NCBI GenBank assembly: GCA_963929915.1
Contig: CAWVJY010000008.1
Location: 124,001-188,000 of the forward strand
Source: CAG-273 sp963929915
GTDB taxonomy: Bacteria > Bacillota > Clostridia > TANB77 > CAG-508
DNA length: 64,000 bases
Reading direction: 5' to 3'
Under the pieces are notes generated by a model. It did not search any database. It was not told where the DNA came from and saw only the letters and a list, made by a program, of their open reading frames with translations. This document shows, one piece after another, positions 45,829 through 55,373 of this stretch; within the stretch, counting starts at the first letter, position 1, and each line of letters starts with the position of its first letter. The position numbers and the translations under genes are program-made.

Positions 45829-46206
45829 TTAATTTTTAAATATAACAGTGAATGAGGCTACCGCATAATCTTGCAAATGGGAAATACTTAAGTCCATAGT
45901 TTCTATATCTTTTATTCCCAAATTTTCTATATTAGCAGTTGGCCTTCCACTTTCTTCTTTTAAAATTTCAATTTTAGTTAAAATGTTGTCTTCGTCTTTA
46001 GAAATCGCAGAAGAAATAGCCTTGTAAATAGCTTCTTTGGCAGCAAATCTTGCTGCATAATGCTGATATTTCATTTTGTTTGTTTTTTCGCAATATTCTA
46101 TTTCTTTTGGTGTATATACTGTTTGCAAAAAACGTTCTCCTTGCTTTTCAATTGCTTCTTGTATTCTTTTTACTTCAATAATATCAATTCCTGTTTGTAT
46201 TTTCAT
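45829..46206 (-). CDS. acpS: Holo-[acyl-carrier-protein] synthase
   Basis: This 125-residue 4'-phosphopantetheinyl transferase activates ACP for fatty-acid synthesis. It has GIDIIEVKRI (metal-binding Asp8), a central YTPKEIEYCEK, ARFAAKEAIYKAI with the catalytic Glu-Lys region, and the C-terminal ISHLQDYAVASF. Confidence 0.95.
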   Translation of the reverse strand: MKIQTGIDIIEVKRIQEAIEKQGERFLQTVYTPKEIEYCEKTNKMKYQHYAARFAAKEAIYKAISSAISKDEDNILTKIEILKEESGRPTANIENLGIKDIETMDLSISHLQDYAVASFTVIFKN

Positions 46207-46366
46207 TTTGCCCTCTTAAAAAATTTGCTTTATTTCATTTTTTAATTTATTCTTTATTTTCATTTTTGCTTTAGCACTTCATTTTTATTTTACTATTTTA
46301 TCTTTTCTATTTTTATTTAGATTTTTAACTTTTATTTTATTATTCTAATAAATAAATATTTTACTC

Positions 46367-47602
46367 TTAAGTATTGCCAAAAATGAAACCTAAATTAATA
46401 ATATTTAAAATAAGCATAATAGTAATAATAGCTATAATCCATTTGTTATGTTTGTTTGTTTTACTAATTTTATATTCTTTATATAATAAATCATATTCAT
46501 TTTTTAACTTTAAAAAAGTATTGTCTAAATTCTGTTCTTTTCGATAATATTTTTCTAAAATTATTCCTTTTGGATCTGTAGTTACCTCGTAAATCCAATC
46601 TCTTTTTGCAAAGTTTAAAAATTGTTCTTCAATTTTTTCAAATCTCTTGGATTCTATAAATTCATAATTTAATTTTTTCAAATATATTTTTTGATAGAGT
46701 CTGTATAAGAGATGATATAATTGCTCATTTTCATATTGGAATAATAACTTTGTATAATTATTTACGTTATTTTCTGTAGTTAAAAGGACTGTGCTATTAG
46801 CAGAAAATCCATAATATACATATTTTTCTTGATAGTAATTCTCTTTTTGTAAAATGCTATCGTCTAATTGTTCTCCTGCGGGCTTAATATTGCAATATTT
46901 CATAAATTCTTTTTCTAACATAGCAAGATCTGTATTTTCATTCCAACTTGCCCCATCTAAACAAGTATAACTATAGGTAAAAAATCGATTTGTATCAATA
47001 TTCATTTTATTGGCTAAAATATTAGGACCTGCTATTTCTTTCAAAAATTCTGAAAAATTTTGCATATTATTTAGTCGATTAGTTTGTATTTTAATCATTT
47101 CATACTCTTTTAGATGCCCTGTTTTTGACTGAATATCTCTAAATTTATAATTAAAATTCAAAACATCTGCAAAATCAGAATTTGGATCTAAAGCTGTTTT
47201 CATAACCAGAAAGCAAATTCCTGTACGAAAACATATAATTTCTACTTTGGTAATATCAAAAAAGATTCCATTTTTCTCCCCTATTTTGCCTGGAATATCT
47301 TCTTCTAATGCATATTCAAAAATATTACATTCCTTTTGACTTAAAAGAGTAGATTGCATTTTTAAATCTAATTTTTCATAGTCTTTGATTGCTTCTTGAC
47401 TTAAATCTAACGACCAGAATATTTTTTCCTTTATTTCTGGCAAAAAATAGGTATCTATTTCTATGTCTTTTTTTCTATCAAACCATTTTAAAGTGCACTG
47501 CTTTTTTCGTAATAGTTGATATAAATAGCTTTGATAGTGATTTTGTTCTATCACAAAAGGATAGATAAAATAAGTATATTGGTATTTTGTCTTTAGTTGC
47601 AT
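46367..47602 (-). CDS. Orphan protein with C-terminal membrane anchor
   Basis: This is a 411-residue protein I do not recognise. It is soluble-looking for about 385 residues, rich in Tyr, Lys and Asn, and ends in one hydrophobic helix (about 389-407, IIAIITIMLILNIINLGFIF), preceded by a helical stretch (LDNTFLKLKNEYDLLYKEYK). That is the layout of a tail-anchored protein facing the cytoplasm. Segments such as EVIICFRTGICFLVMKT suggest a beta-rich core. It sits between acpS and the WG-repeat gene. Confidence 0.6.
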   Translation of the reverse strand: MQLKTKYQYTYFIYPFVIEQNHYQSYLYQLLRKKQCTLKWFDRKKDIEIDTYFLPEIKEKIFWSLDLSQEAIKDYEKLDLKMQSTLLSQKECNIFEYALEEDIPGKIGEKNGIFFDITKVEIICFRTGICFLVMKTALDPNSDFADVLNFNYKFRDIQSKTGHLKEYEMIKIQTNRLNNMQNFSEFLKEIAGPNILANKMNIDTNRFFTYSYTCLDGASWNENTDLAMLEKEFMKYCNIKPAGEQLDDSILQKENYYQEKYVYYGFSANSTVLLTTENNVNNYTKLLFQYENEQLYHLLYRLYQKIYLKKLNYEFIESKRFEKIEEQFLNFAKRDWIYEVTTDPKGIILEKYYRKEQNLDNTFLKLKNEYDLLYKEYKISKTNKHNKWIIAIITIMLILNIINLGFIFGNT

Positions 47603-47742
47603 TGTTATCCCTTCTTTTTTTGGTAGTTTTTATTGTATTAAAATTTTATAACTACTTTTCATATGTTGTTCTTCATATTATATTTTTTATAATTCTTCAA
47701 TATTTCTTTATGATTGTTATAATTAAACTTTTTTGTTATACT

Positions 47743-49269
47743 TTATTGATCTGTATAATAATCTAAATTTAAGTCTTCTCCTCTGTACCATTTATCAATA
47801 AATTCTATCATCAAATTATTTTCTAATTGGTAAGCAGGGGCAATTACTACCTTTCCTGTAGAATCAATACATCCCCACATTCCATTTTGTTTTACACTGC
47901 TATAGCCAAATGCATTTTGTTCTGTAGCATCATCATAAATGTAGTCCACTATTACAACACCGTCTTTATTCACATAGCCATATTTGTCATCTTTTTTATC
48001 TAAGAATAAAGTATTTCCAGTTAATAATTCTCTATTTGTTTTTTCTTCAAAACGAAAATTGTAGTATTTGTATTCTCCATCTACTCTAATTTTCATGTAG
48101 CCACTTTCTGTGTTTAGTTCTGATAGAATACCAGATACTTTTACTTGAAAATCATTTCCGATGAAATCTGTGTCAATGGCATCTTTTTTGCTACCTTCTA
48201 AAAATCCCGCATCTTGTCTATAAATTAAGCTCTCATATTCTGGTTCTAGAACAGTTTCTCCTGATAGGTTAATAACACCATATTGATTGTCTTGTGCAAA
48301 AATATAGTTATCGTTAAAAGTATAACTCATATCTTGATACTCTATGGCAATTCTGGTTTCTCCACTAAGTGTTACAACACCACATTGGTCATCTTGTTTA
48401 ATAATAACATTATCTCCATTAATAGAAAGTACTTCATCAAACTCATTTCTTAAATATACATTTCCTTCTGTATCTACAATTTGCCACTGTCCATCTTCTT
48501 GTACAACATACTTACCATCACCATAAATTGGCTGAATATCTTCATATTGTGGCTCTATTGCAACTGTTTTATTATAATTAATAACTCCCACATTTCCTTC
48601 TGTATCTGTTACAATATATCCATCTTCATTTCTATTAGAGATTGGCCTTATGGATTCATAGTTAGTTTCTGCAATAGCTGCTCCAATATTATCTACTAAT
48701 CCATATAAATCTCCTTTTTTGGTTAAAATACTATTTTGTACACCTTTTAGTGCTTCAATTGCATCATATTCACATGGCAAAAGTTCTTTTCCATTAAAAT
48801 CTACTAATCCGTATTTTCCTTCTTTAGAAACTACTAATACATCATTTTCATACCATAAATTATTGCTTTCATCATAATTTTCTAAAGCTTGTACTGTATC
48901 ATAGCCGGTAATAATTTCTTCTGCTTTACTATTAATAACTCTTGTTTTATAAGTTCCATCTGTGTAATTTACATCATAAGTACATAAAAATACATCTTTA
49001 CTGTGGTCTGGTATAATAATAGTTTCCTCATAAGTTGGATCTATCACAATTTCTCCTTTTGAATTAATAACACCCCATTTTCCACCTGTATATACTGCAT
49101 AATAACCATTAGCAACTGTTCTTTCTTGTACTCTTCCTCCACCTTGTGCAAGTTTAGTAATTCCTATTACTACCATTACAATAACAGCAAGAGCGATAAT
49201 AACTGCAATTACTTTTTTAATATTTAGCTTTGGTGTTCCTCCTTCGTATCTGCGACCTTTATTTGCCAT
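47743..49269 (-). CDS. WG-repeat protein with N-terminal membrane anchor
   Basis: This 508-residue protein has a basic N-terminus, one transmembrane helix (about 20-43), and about ten WG (KWG) repeats of the form GKWGVINSKGEIVIDPTYEE, GKYGLVDFNGKELLPCEYDA and QYGVINLSGETVLEPEYESL. Such repeats form a beta-propeller-like or solenoid surface, and the proteins are usually extracytoplasmic binders of unknown ligand. It starts at ATG 49269, and the upstream gene is the second pilin-like protein. Confidence 0.85.
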   Translation of the reverse strand: MANKGRRYEGGTPKLNIKKVIAVIIALAVIVMVVIGITKLAQGGGRVQERTVANGYYAVYTGGKWGVINSKGEIVIDPTYEETIIIPDHSKDVFLCTYDVNYTDGTYKTRVINSKAEEIITGYDTVQALENYDESNNLWYENDVLVVSKEGKYGLVDFNGKELLPCEYDAIEALKGVQNSILTKKGDLYGLVDNIGAAIAETNYESIRPISNRNEDGYIVTDTEGNVGVINYNKTVAIEPQYEDIQPIYGDGKYVVQEDGQWQIVDTEGNVYLRNEFDEVLSINGDNVIIKQDDQCGVVTLSGETRIAIEYQDMSYTFNDNYIFAQDNQYGVINLSGETVLEPEYESLIYRQDAGFLEGSKKDAIDTDFIGNDFQVKVSGILSELNTESGYMKIRVDGEYKYYNFRFEEKTNRELLTGNTLFLDKKDDKYGYVNKDGVVIVDYIYDDATEQNAFGYSSVKQNGMWGCIDSTGKVVIAPAYQLENNLMIEFIDKWYRGEDLNLDYYTDQ

Positions 49270-49380
49270 ATCTATTTCTCATTCCTTCCTTGCCTTTGTT
49301 AATTTTGTCTCTTTCAAAGGCTTAAATTCCTCGTATTTCATAGCTCAAATTGTCTATTCATTTTATTATTTTTAAATAAA

Positions 49381-49414
49381 ATATAGTATAGCCTATTTTA
49401 TAGCTATACTATAT
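49381..49414. terminator. 12-bp palindrome after the second pilin-like gene
   Basis: ATATAGTATAGC (49381-49392) and GCTATACTATAT (49403-49414) around a 10-nt loop, about 55 bp after the stop codon. Confidence 0.5.
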
Positions 49415-49468
49415 CATATTTGTGTACATAATTACAAGGTATTTACTTAAGTTTTATGAGATTTTGTG

Positions 49469-52237
49469 CTAGGTGCCTAGTGTGTATGGACTATATGCAG
49501 TTCCAGTTCCTCCTGTTATATTGATTCCTGAATTTAGAATAAATACTGGAAGTAGTCCATATGAATAACTCTCGGAATAAGGAGAATACAGGCTAGTGTC
49601 AGCATAACACAAAGGCCAAGCACTACCAGCTACTCTTATATGAAAGGCACAAGCTTTTTCGCTCTCATCAACCAAACGAGATGCCATCCAATAAGTTCCT
49701 TGTATTCCTAATCTTAAGGAAATAATTTGTTCTTCATCTATTTCATAATTGTTATCGCCGTTTTTAAGCTTTCCATTATACTTATAAAAATTATAAATAC
49801 TATTATTATGATAATATCCCGGATCATCTGATATATCTGTTGGATGGCTTCCCACACATCTTGCTCTACTACTATATATATTGTTATTATATTCATTTGC
49901 CGCACTATTTAATATATCTATAGCATTATTATATGAATTCATTGCTACTTCAAAACTTTCTTCATCAGCACTAGTATGTTCACCTATGTCGTTTCCTAAT
50001 TTTACATAATTTACTATATTAATAGCTATAATCTGAAGGCCATATTCAGAAGAATTATCATATAACACTCTACAGTTTAAATCTCCTTTTGATGATGGAT
50101 AAATTACATAATCTCCCTCTTCTAATACATTTTCTGCTTTTTTATGTTCTGTTGCTTGAGTTACTGCTGTTCCTGTTTTTGTATTTCCTGCTCTATCTGT
50201 TACTATTACTCTTAGGTAATATGTTGTTCCATTCGTTAGTCCTGTATAAGTGTATGAATAACTTGTAGCTGTACTTGTTCGAGTTGCTACCGTTGTAAAT
50301 CCAGATGTGCTACTACTTGTACTTCTTTGGAATTGATAACTATATATTCCCGATGTATCATCTGCTCCATTTGCTGTTACTGCTATACTTGTTTCTCCTA
50401 CCGATTCTATTGTAAGACTTGCTGTACTTGGTACTGTACTATCTTTATTCACTACTTGTGTTTTTGCTATAGATACATTACCTGCTTTATCGATTGTATA
50501 TGCTGTTATTGTACTTGTTCCCTCTGTACTTATTGTTATACTTGTTGTTGTGATTCCTTCTGTTGTAGTTGTTTGACTTATTGCTTGTACCCCACTTACA
50601 CTATACCTTACTTGGTTTGCTCCGCTTTGTCCATCGTTTCCTGCTGTTATTATTATTGTTACGTTTGACTTATAATAACTATTAGTTCCGCTTGTTCCTG
50701 ATAAGCTTATTGTTGGGGCGTTTGGTGCTGTTTCATCTTTTATCGTTACACTTGCATAACTTCCTACGTTTACTCCATCTGTTAGTCTTGCATATACTGT
50801 TTCATTATGATTTAAGCCTGTTACTGTTACAGAGTTTGCTCCTTCTTGTGCTGTTGTCCAGTTGCCTTCTGCAATTCCTCCTATTTGGTATGCAATCCTT
50901 AAGTTACTTGTCACTCCTGCTCCTTTACTTAAGGTTATACTTGCTGTTCCATTACTCCATGTTGGTTCTGTTGCTACAATGTTTCCTTCTTTTAAGTTTT
51001 CGCTTGCTCCACCTACTGTATTGGTTATTATATTGGTTACTTGTCCTTCTCCTGGATTTCCTGCTTTATCTACTGTTGTTACTTTTACATCATAACTTGT
51101 ATTTTGGGTTAAGCCTGTAAAAGTATAGCTTGTTTCTGTTCCTGTATGTGTTGCTTCTTGTGGATAGCTTCCCGCACTTGTTTGTTTAATATAGTAGTTA
51201 TATGTTATGCTTTCTGGTATGCCCCACTCTGCATCACTACTATTTACGTTTACTTGTATACTATTGGTTGTTACTGTTCCTTGTGTTACTGTTACTGTTG
51301 GTGCTTCTTGGTCTAATATATTTATAGTTGTATATCCACTTTGATTTGTTCCATCTGTTATTACTGCAAAAACAGTTTCTCCATGGTTTAGCCCTGTGAT
51401 TGGTCCTTCATAATCTATCCATTGTCCTTCTGTTCCATCTATTTGGTATTGTATGGTTACTCCTGTTTCTGTTGTTTCTAATTCTATGCTTGCTGTTCCA
51501 TTACTCCATATAGTTTCCCCTACTTGGCTTATCGTTCCTGTTTTTAATTCGCCTGTTCTTTCATTTACTACTTTTTCGGTACTTCCATTTTCATTTTCTG
51601 CTACTATTTTTATATTATATACTTCATTTTGTTCTAATCCTTCTATATTTGCTGTTAATTCTGTTACTCCTTCTTTGTATGGTTTATAGTTGCTATCTGC
51701 TTCTCCGTCTTTTTTATAGTAGTAACTTATGATTCCATTTTCCCATCTACTCATAGTTACTGTTATTTGAATGTTATTTGTTTCTGATGTTGTTTCTACA
51801 CTTACTATTTTTGGTGGTAGTTTGTCTCCTTTTACTGCATCTCCTATCGTTACATTTCCATCTGGACTTACGATTACTTCTACTACATAGCCATCATTTG
51901 TAGTTACTTCATAGACATCGTTTTCCCCTTCTTTGGTTGGTCCTTCTACATCTGTTTCTGGGTCTGTAATAATTTCTTCATCTACCATTTTATCCCATAA
52001 ATCATCTACGGTTACTCCTGTTTGTGTTAGTCTTTCTATACTCCAGTCTGCTATAACATTATTAATTCTATCTTTTACGGCTCCTATTTCGTATTGTTCT
52101 TTTGCTTGGTTTGCTATGTTAAAGATTCCGTCACTTCCAAATAGCATGTTTATAGTAATTCCTGATAGTATTAAAAGTACTACAATTGTTACTACTAATG
52201 CAATTAAAGTAATACCTTTTGCTTGTGTTTCTCTCAT
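49469..52237 (-). CDS. Pilin-like surface protein with fibronectin-like repeats
   Basis: This 922-residue paralogue of the 7068-9134 protein begins MRETQAKGITLIALVV, so prepilin cleavage would fall after Gly8 and leave one helix (9-31). The following AVKDRINNVIADWSIERLTQ matches the paralogue. Several beta-sandwich repeats of fibronectin III or Ig type follow (for example YTFTGLTQNTSYDVKVTTVD and YTYTGLTNGTTYYLRVIVTD). The C-terminal domain is shared with the paralogue and ends GGTGTAYSPYTLGT. Glu5 of classical pilins is replaced by Ala. The AGGAGG site lies 14 bases before ATG 52237, rather far. It is likely exported; the function is unknown. Confidence 0.75.
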   Translation of the reverse strand: MRETQAKGITLIALVVTIVVLLILSGITINMLFGSDGIFNIANQAKEQYEIGAVKDRINNVIADWSIERLTQTGVTVDDLWDKMVDEEIITDPETDVEGPTKEGENDVYEVTTNDGYVVEVIVSPDGNVTIGDAVKGDKLPPKIVSVETTSETNNIQITVTMSRWENGIISYYYKKDGEADSNYKPYKEGVTELTANIEGLEQNEVYNIKIVAENENGSTEKVVNERTGELKTGTISQVGETIWSNGTASIELETTETGVTIQYQIDGTEGQWIDYEGPITGLNHGETVFAVITDGTNQSGYTTINILDQEAPTVTVTQGTVTTNSIQVNVNSSDAEWGIPESITYNYYIKQTSAGSYPQEATHTGTETSYTFTGLTQNTSYDVKVTTVDKAGNPGEGQVTNIITNTVGGASENLKEGNIVATEPTWSNGTASITLSKGAGVTSNLRIAYQIGGIAEGNWTTAQEGANSVTVTGLNHNETVYARLTDGVNVGSYASVTIKDETAPNAPTISLSGTSGTNSYYKSNVTIIITAGNDGQSGANQVRYSVSGVQAISQTTTTEGITTTSITISTEGTSTITAYTIDKAGNVSIAKTQVVNKDSTVPSTASLTIESVGETSIAVTANGADDTSGIYSYQFQRSTSSSTSGFTTVATRTSTATSYSYTYTGLTNGTTYYLRVIVTDRAGNTKTGTAVTQATEHKKAENVLEEGDYVIYPSSKGDLNCRVLYDNSSEYGLQIIAINIVNYVKLGNDIGEHTSADEESFEVAMNSYNNAIDILNSAANEYNNNIYSSRARCVGSHPTDISDDPGYYHNNSIYNFYKYNGKLKNGDNNYEIDEEQIISLRLGIQGTYWMASRLVDESEKACAFHIRVAGSAWPLCYADTSLYSPYSESYSYGLLPVFILNSGINITGGTGTAYSPYTLGT

Positions 52238-52288
52238 CTTTTACTTCTTATCCTCCTTTTTCTATTTTCTATTTTTGCACACAAAATT

Positions 52289-52453
52289 AAGATGAATTGT
52301 GCCTTTTTAGGCATAATCCATCTTTTACATTTTGGTATATAATATATAATTTTGGCATAGCAAATAAAACTAAATTTTCTTTAGTTGTTGGCTTAAACTT
52401 TAACTCTCTCTCTCTCTCTCTCTCTCTCTTACTATTTCAGTACTTTCAGGCAT
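52289..52453 (-). promoter_or_regulatory. Conserved (GA)13 plus hairpin leader, copy 2
   Basis: ATG at 52453, (AG)13 at 52429-52404, a conserved stretch, then a hairpin (52324-52289, AAGATG and CATCTT ends with TGCCT/AGGCA tip) about 50 bp before the pilin-like gene start. It matches copy 1 at 9421-9588. With 13 repeats the short ORF stops just after the tract; 12 or 15 repeats would open it to about 60 codons. Confidence 0.55.
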
Positions 52454-52561
52454 TTTAGGTTCTTTCTCCTTCGCTTTTTCTTCTTTTTTCTGCTCTCATT
52501 ATACCATTATCATTTTTACTTTTCAAGTATTTTTTCTCTCTTATTTTGCTTTCCCATTTTT

Positions 52562-53028
52562 TCATTTGTTTTTTAACTTATTTATTTCTTCTTCTGTTAA
52601 GCCTGTTATTTCTTTTATTGTTTGTATATCTATTTGTTTTTTTAACATTTTTAGAGCTGTTTCTTTTTGATTTTGCTTAATGCCTATGGCCTCACCTTCT
52701 GCCCTGCCATCTCTTTTTGCTTCATATAATTCTTGTTTATGATCCATTCTTTCTAATTTCGCTTTTAATGCCATTCTTCTTAATATATCATCTTGACTTA
52801 TTTTGTCTAACTCCTCTTTTGCTTCTTTGATATCTTGGTTTTTCTCCATTATTTTTCTTACCTCCATATCCTCTGGATTGTCCAGAAATTTCATCCATTG
52901 CAATACTGCATTACTTTTGTCTTTTTCATATTCTTTTATTGCCTTTGGTACCTCTATTATAACCATCTGGAAGTAAGAAGTCAATATTTCATTTCTATAT
53001 TCTTCTTCTCGTATTTGCCATTTTGAAG
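52562..53028 (-). pseudogene. Rpn-family PD-(D/E)XK nuclease/transposase, 3' part
   Basis: This is the C-terminal half of an Rpn-type (recombination-promoting nuclease) gene interrupted by the IS3 element. Reading in from the IS edge gives SKWQIREEEYRNEILTSYFQ, then VPKAIKEYEKD and a tail rich in EAKRDGRAEGEAIGIKQNQK ending LTEEEINKLKNK, all typical of this family's C-terminus. The 5' half is at 54470-54930. Confidence 0.8.
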
Positions 53029-53078
53029 TGAACCCAAATTGTTAGACAAAAAAGTTTAACAAGGAGGGGTCATTTTTT

Positions 53079-53588
53079 ATGAGTAAATATTCAAGTGAAT
53101 TTAAATTAGAAGTTGTAAAATATTATTTAGATAATAGTGTTGGATATCAAACCACAGCCGACCACTTTGGTGTAGCATATGCCCTTGTACTTAAATGGGT
53201 TAGAAAATACAAAGAAAATGGATATGCGGGATTAATGAAAAATCAAAAATCAAGTTATGGTGGAGATTTTAAACTGAATGTGGTAGAATATATGCATGAA
53301 AACCATTTATCATGTCAAGAAACAGCATTTCATTTTAATTTAGCAGGAGATTATGTAGTTAGTAAATGGGAACGTATATATTATGAGGAAGGACCACAAG
53401 GTTTGTATATAGAACGACGTGGAAGGTCGAAAAATATGAGTTCTAAACCAAAAAAGAAAAATTTAAATAAGGAAGTGGAAGAAGATTTAATTGCTGAAAA
53501 TCAAAGGCTTCGAATGGAGAATGAATACTTAAAAAAATTAAATGCCTTAGTTCAGGAAAGAATCAAGCGAGAGAACAAGAAAAAGTAA
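53079..53588 (+). CDS. IS3-family transposase OrfA
   Basis: This 169-residue DNA-binding half has two helix-turn-helix units (TTADHFGVAYALVLKWVRKY and QETAFHFNLAGDYVVSKWER) and a C-terminal leucine-zipper-like helix (EEDLIAENQRLRMENEYLKK). It ends at an A-rich stretch AAGAAAAAG-TAA where a -1 shift would join it to OrfB, as in other IS3 elements. Confidence 0.92.
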   Translation: MSKYSSEFKLEVVKYYLDNSVGYQTTADHFGVAYALVLKWVRKYKENGYAGLMKNQKSSYGGDFKLNVVEYMHENHLSCQETAFHFNLAGDYVVSKWERIYYEEGPQGLYIERRGRSKNMSSKPKKKNLNKEVEEDLIAENQRLRMENEYLKKLNALVQERIKRENKKK

Positions 53589-53620
53589 TTGTTGTCGATG
53601 AATTAAGGCATAAATATAGC

Positions 53621-54442
53621 TTGAGAGAATTATTAAAATTAGCGGAAATACCAAAAAGTACATTCTATTATCATTTAAAGAACATGAAGAAAGAAGATAA
53701 ATATAAAGTAGAAAAAGATGAAATATTATCAATATTTCATGAAAATAAAGGACGTTATGGTTATAGAAGAATAACATTAGAAATGAGAAATCGTGGATAT
53801 ACAATAAACCATAAGACAGTTGCAAGACTAATGAAAATAATGGGATTGCAAAGTATTCAAAGACCAAAAAGAAGATATAATTCATATCAGGGAACAATAG
53901 GAAAAATAGCAGATAATTTATTAAAAAGAGACTTTAAAGCAGATAAACCAAATCAAAAGTGGGCTACAGATGTAACTGAATTTAAAGTTAATAATGATAA
54001 GCTTTATCTATCTCCAATTGTAGATTTATTTAATGGTGAAGTTGTGAGCTTTAATTTGTCTAGACATCCTGTGTTTCATCAAGTGGTAGATATGTTGGAA
54101 AAAGCATTTAAGAAAATACCAGATAAAACCAACTTAATATTGCATTCAGATCAAGGTTGGCAATATCAAATGAAACAATACCAATATTTATTAGAGCAAA
54201 AAGGAATAAGACAAAGTATGTCTAGAAAAGGAAATTGTTTAGATAATGCCTGTGCAGAGAATTTTTTTGGGATATTAAAATCAGAACTTTATTATATAAA
54301 AGAAAAAGAGTACAAAAATATAGAAGAATTGGAAAAAGATATAATTGAATATATAGAATATTATAATAACAGAAGAATTAAGAGCAAACTAAAAGGAATG
54401 TCCCCTGTTCAATACAGAGAACATTCCAAGTTAGTAGCCTAA
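53621..54442 (+). CDS. IS3-family transposase OrfB (DDE catalytic part)
   Basis: This rve-type integrase core has a first Asp in WATDVTEFKV, a second in LILHSDQGWQYQ, and a Glu in NCLDNACAENFFGILKSELYY. An upstream HTH_21 region (ENKGRYGYRRITLEMRNRG) is present. The frame is open back to about 53575, so the functional product is probably an OrfAB fusion made by a -1 frameshift. All catalytic residues are present, so the copy may be active. Confidence 0.92.
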   Translation: MRELLKLAEIPKSTFYYHLKNMKKEDKYKVEKDEILSIFHENKGRYGYRRITLEMRNRGYTINHKTVARLMKIMGLQSIQRPKRRYNSYQGTIGKIADNLLKRDFKADKPNQKWATDVTEFKVNNDKLYLSPIVDLFNGEVVSFNLSRHPVFHQVVDMLEKAFKKIPDKTNLILHSDQGWQYQMKQYQYLLEQKGIRQSMSRKGNCLDNACAENFFGILKSELYYIKEKEYKNIEELEKDIIEYIEYYNNRRIKSKLKGMSPVQYREHSKLVA

Positions 54443-54469
54443 TTTATACTGTCCAACTTTTTGGGTTCA

Positions 54470-54930
54470 GTACATTTCGTACATGCCTTTTTTATTTCTT
54501 TAAATTGCTTTATTTCATCATCTACTATAATAATACTTATGGTTTGTCTTAACTTACTATATTCTTCTCCTATTTCTAAGTTTGCACTATACATTTTGGA
54601 CCAATAGTATAAAAATCTTTCTAACACTTTATCATGGGTGGATAATTGTATTTCGATATCACACTCTATGTTATTATTTAATACTGCCCTTAGGTCTAAT
54701 CTTCCGTTTTTGTCTTTTTTATTATCATTAAGTAAGTCTTTGCTTTTGTCTAAGTCTAGTTTATGTATTTTTATTTTTAGTATGTCCTCTAGCAGTGCTT
54801 TTGTAATTCCTTCTTTTCCTCGTGTAAATAAAGCTTGAAATACTACATCATTTTTCGGCTGTAGTATTTTTAGTTTTCCTTCTCTTTCTTTTTGATTTTC
54901 TTCCTTTTTGATAACTTTTTCTTTGTTCAT
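54470..54930 (-). pseudogene. Rpn-family PD-(D/E)XK nuclease/transposase, 5' part
   Basis: This is the N-terminal half of the disrupted gene. It includes LQPKNDVVFQALFTRGKEG, and the PD-(D/E)XK core as LDLRAVLNNNIECDIEIQLS. ATG 54930 (MNKEKVIKK) has GGAGG eight bases upstream and is preferred over 54945. The frame runs into the IS right end after KEIKKACTKC. Rpn proteins are proposed horizontal-transfer nucleases. Confidence 0.8.
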
Positions 54931-55139
54931 TGGCATTTCCTCCATAGATTTAAATTTTACATTACTAGACTAAGGACTAAACTACTCAATTGCTTGTTTA
55001 AATTCTTAATAAACTTTTATTTGTTGGAAATTAATTAAGATTATAAATATTTTGATTTTATAAAATGTTTCATGATTAAGTAAGTAAATTTAAATAAATC
55101 ACAAGATTATAAATAATAAAACATTTGATTGAATTTTAT

Positions 55140-55153
55140 TAGCCTTTCGGCTA
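55140..55153. other. GAAA-tetraloop hairpin in the gene-poor stretch 54946-55373
   Basis: On the minus strand TAGCC-GAAA-GGCTA. The surrounding 430 bp is very AT-rich, with a direct repeat AGATTATAAATA (55032 and 55103) and AAATGTTT/AAACATTT inverted arms (55066, 55117). I see no gene in it. Confidence 0.35.
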
Positions 55154-55308
55154 GGAATATAATACAAATATTATATACATATTTTTTCATATTCTGCAAG
55201 TAAAATCGTATACCATCTTTCGACATTTTTCTATTTTTTATTTTAATTTGTTTTCTATTTTTTGAAATAGCTCTCTTATTGTTATTTCTTTGCTCTTTAT
55301 TAATTTTC

Positions 55309-55351
55309 TATGACATTCAATGTCAATACCAATTTATGACAATCTATGACA
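55309..55351 (+). promoter_or_regulatory. Candidate operator cluster for the small XRE regulator
   Basis: A 15-bp palindrome TGACATTCAATGTCA (55311-55325) plus two further TATGACA copies (55335 and 55345, 10 bp apart) lie just before the regulator start at 55374. The spacing fits binding by a small dimeric XRE repressor. Confidence 0.6.
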
Positions 55352-55373
55352 TAATTTAATTGGTGATAATAGA

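Larger units (their letters stand above)
53029..54469 (+). mobile_element. IS3-family insertion sequence (IS150-like group)
   Basis: The element is about 1441 bp with imperfect terminal inverted repeats starting TGAACCCAAA (left TGAACCCAAATTGTTAGACA; right complement TGAACCCAAAAAGTTGGACA). Two overlapping transposase frames lie within. I could not identify a clear target duplication: the flanks are GAAG and GTAC. It splits the Rpn-type gene on the minus strand. Confidence 0.9.

Noticed and set aside
53573..53625. Broken transposase in the IS3 element
   Set aside because: The OrfA/OrfB frame change at an A-rich site is the normal -1 programmed shift of this family, unlike the +1 CGG sites.
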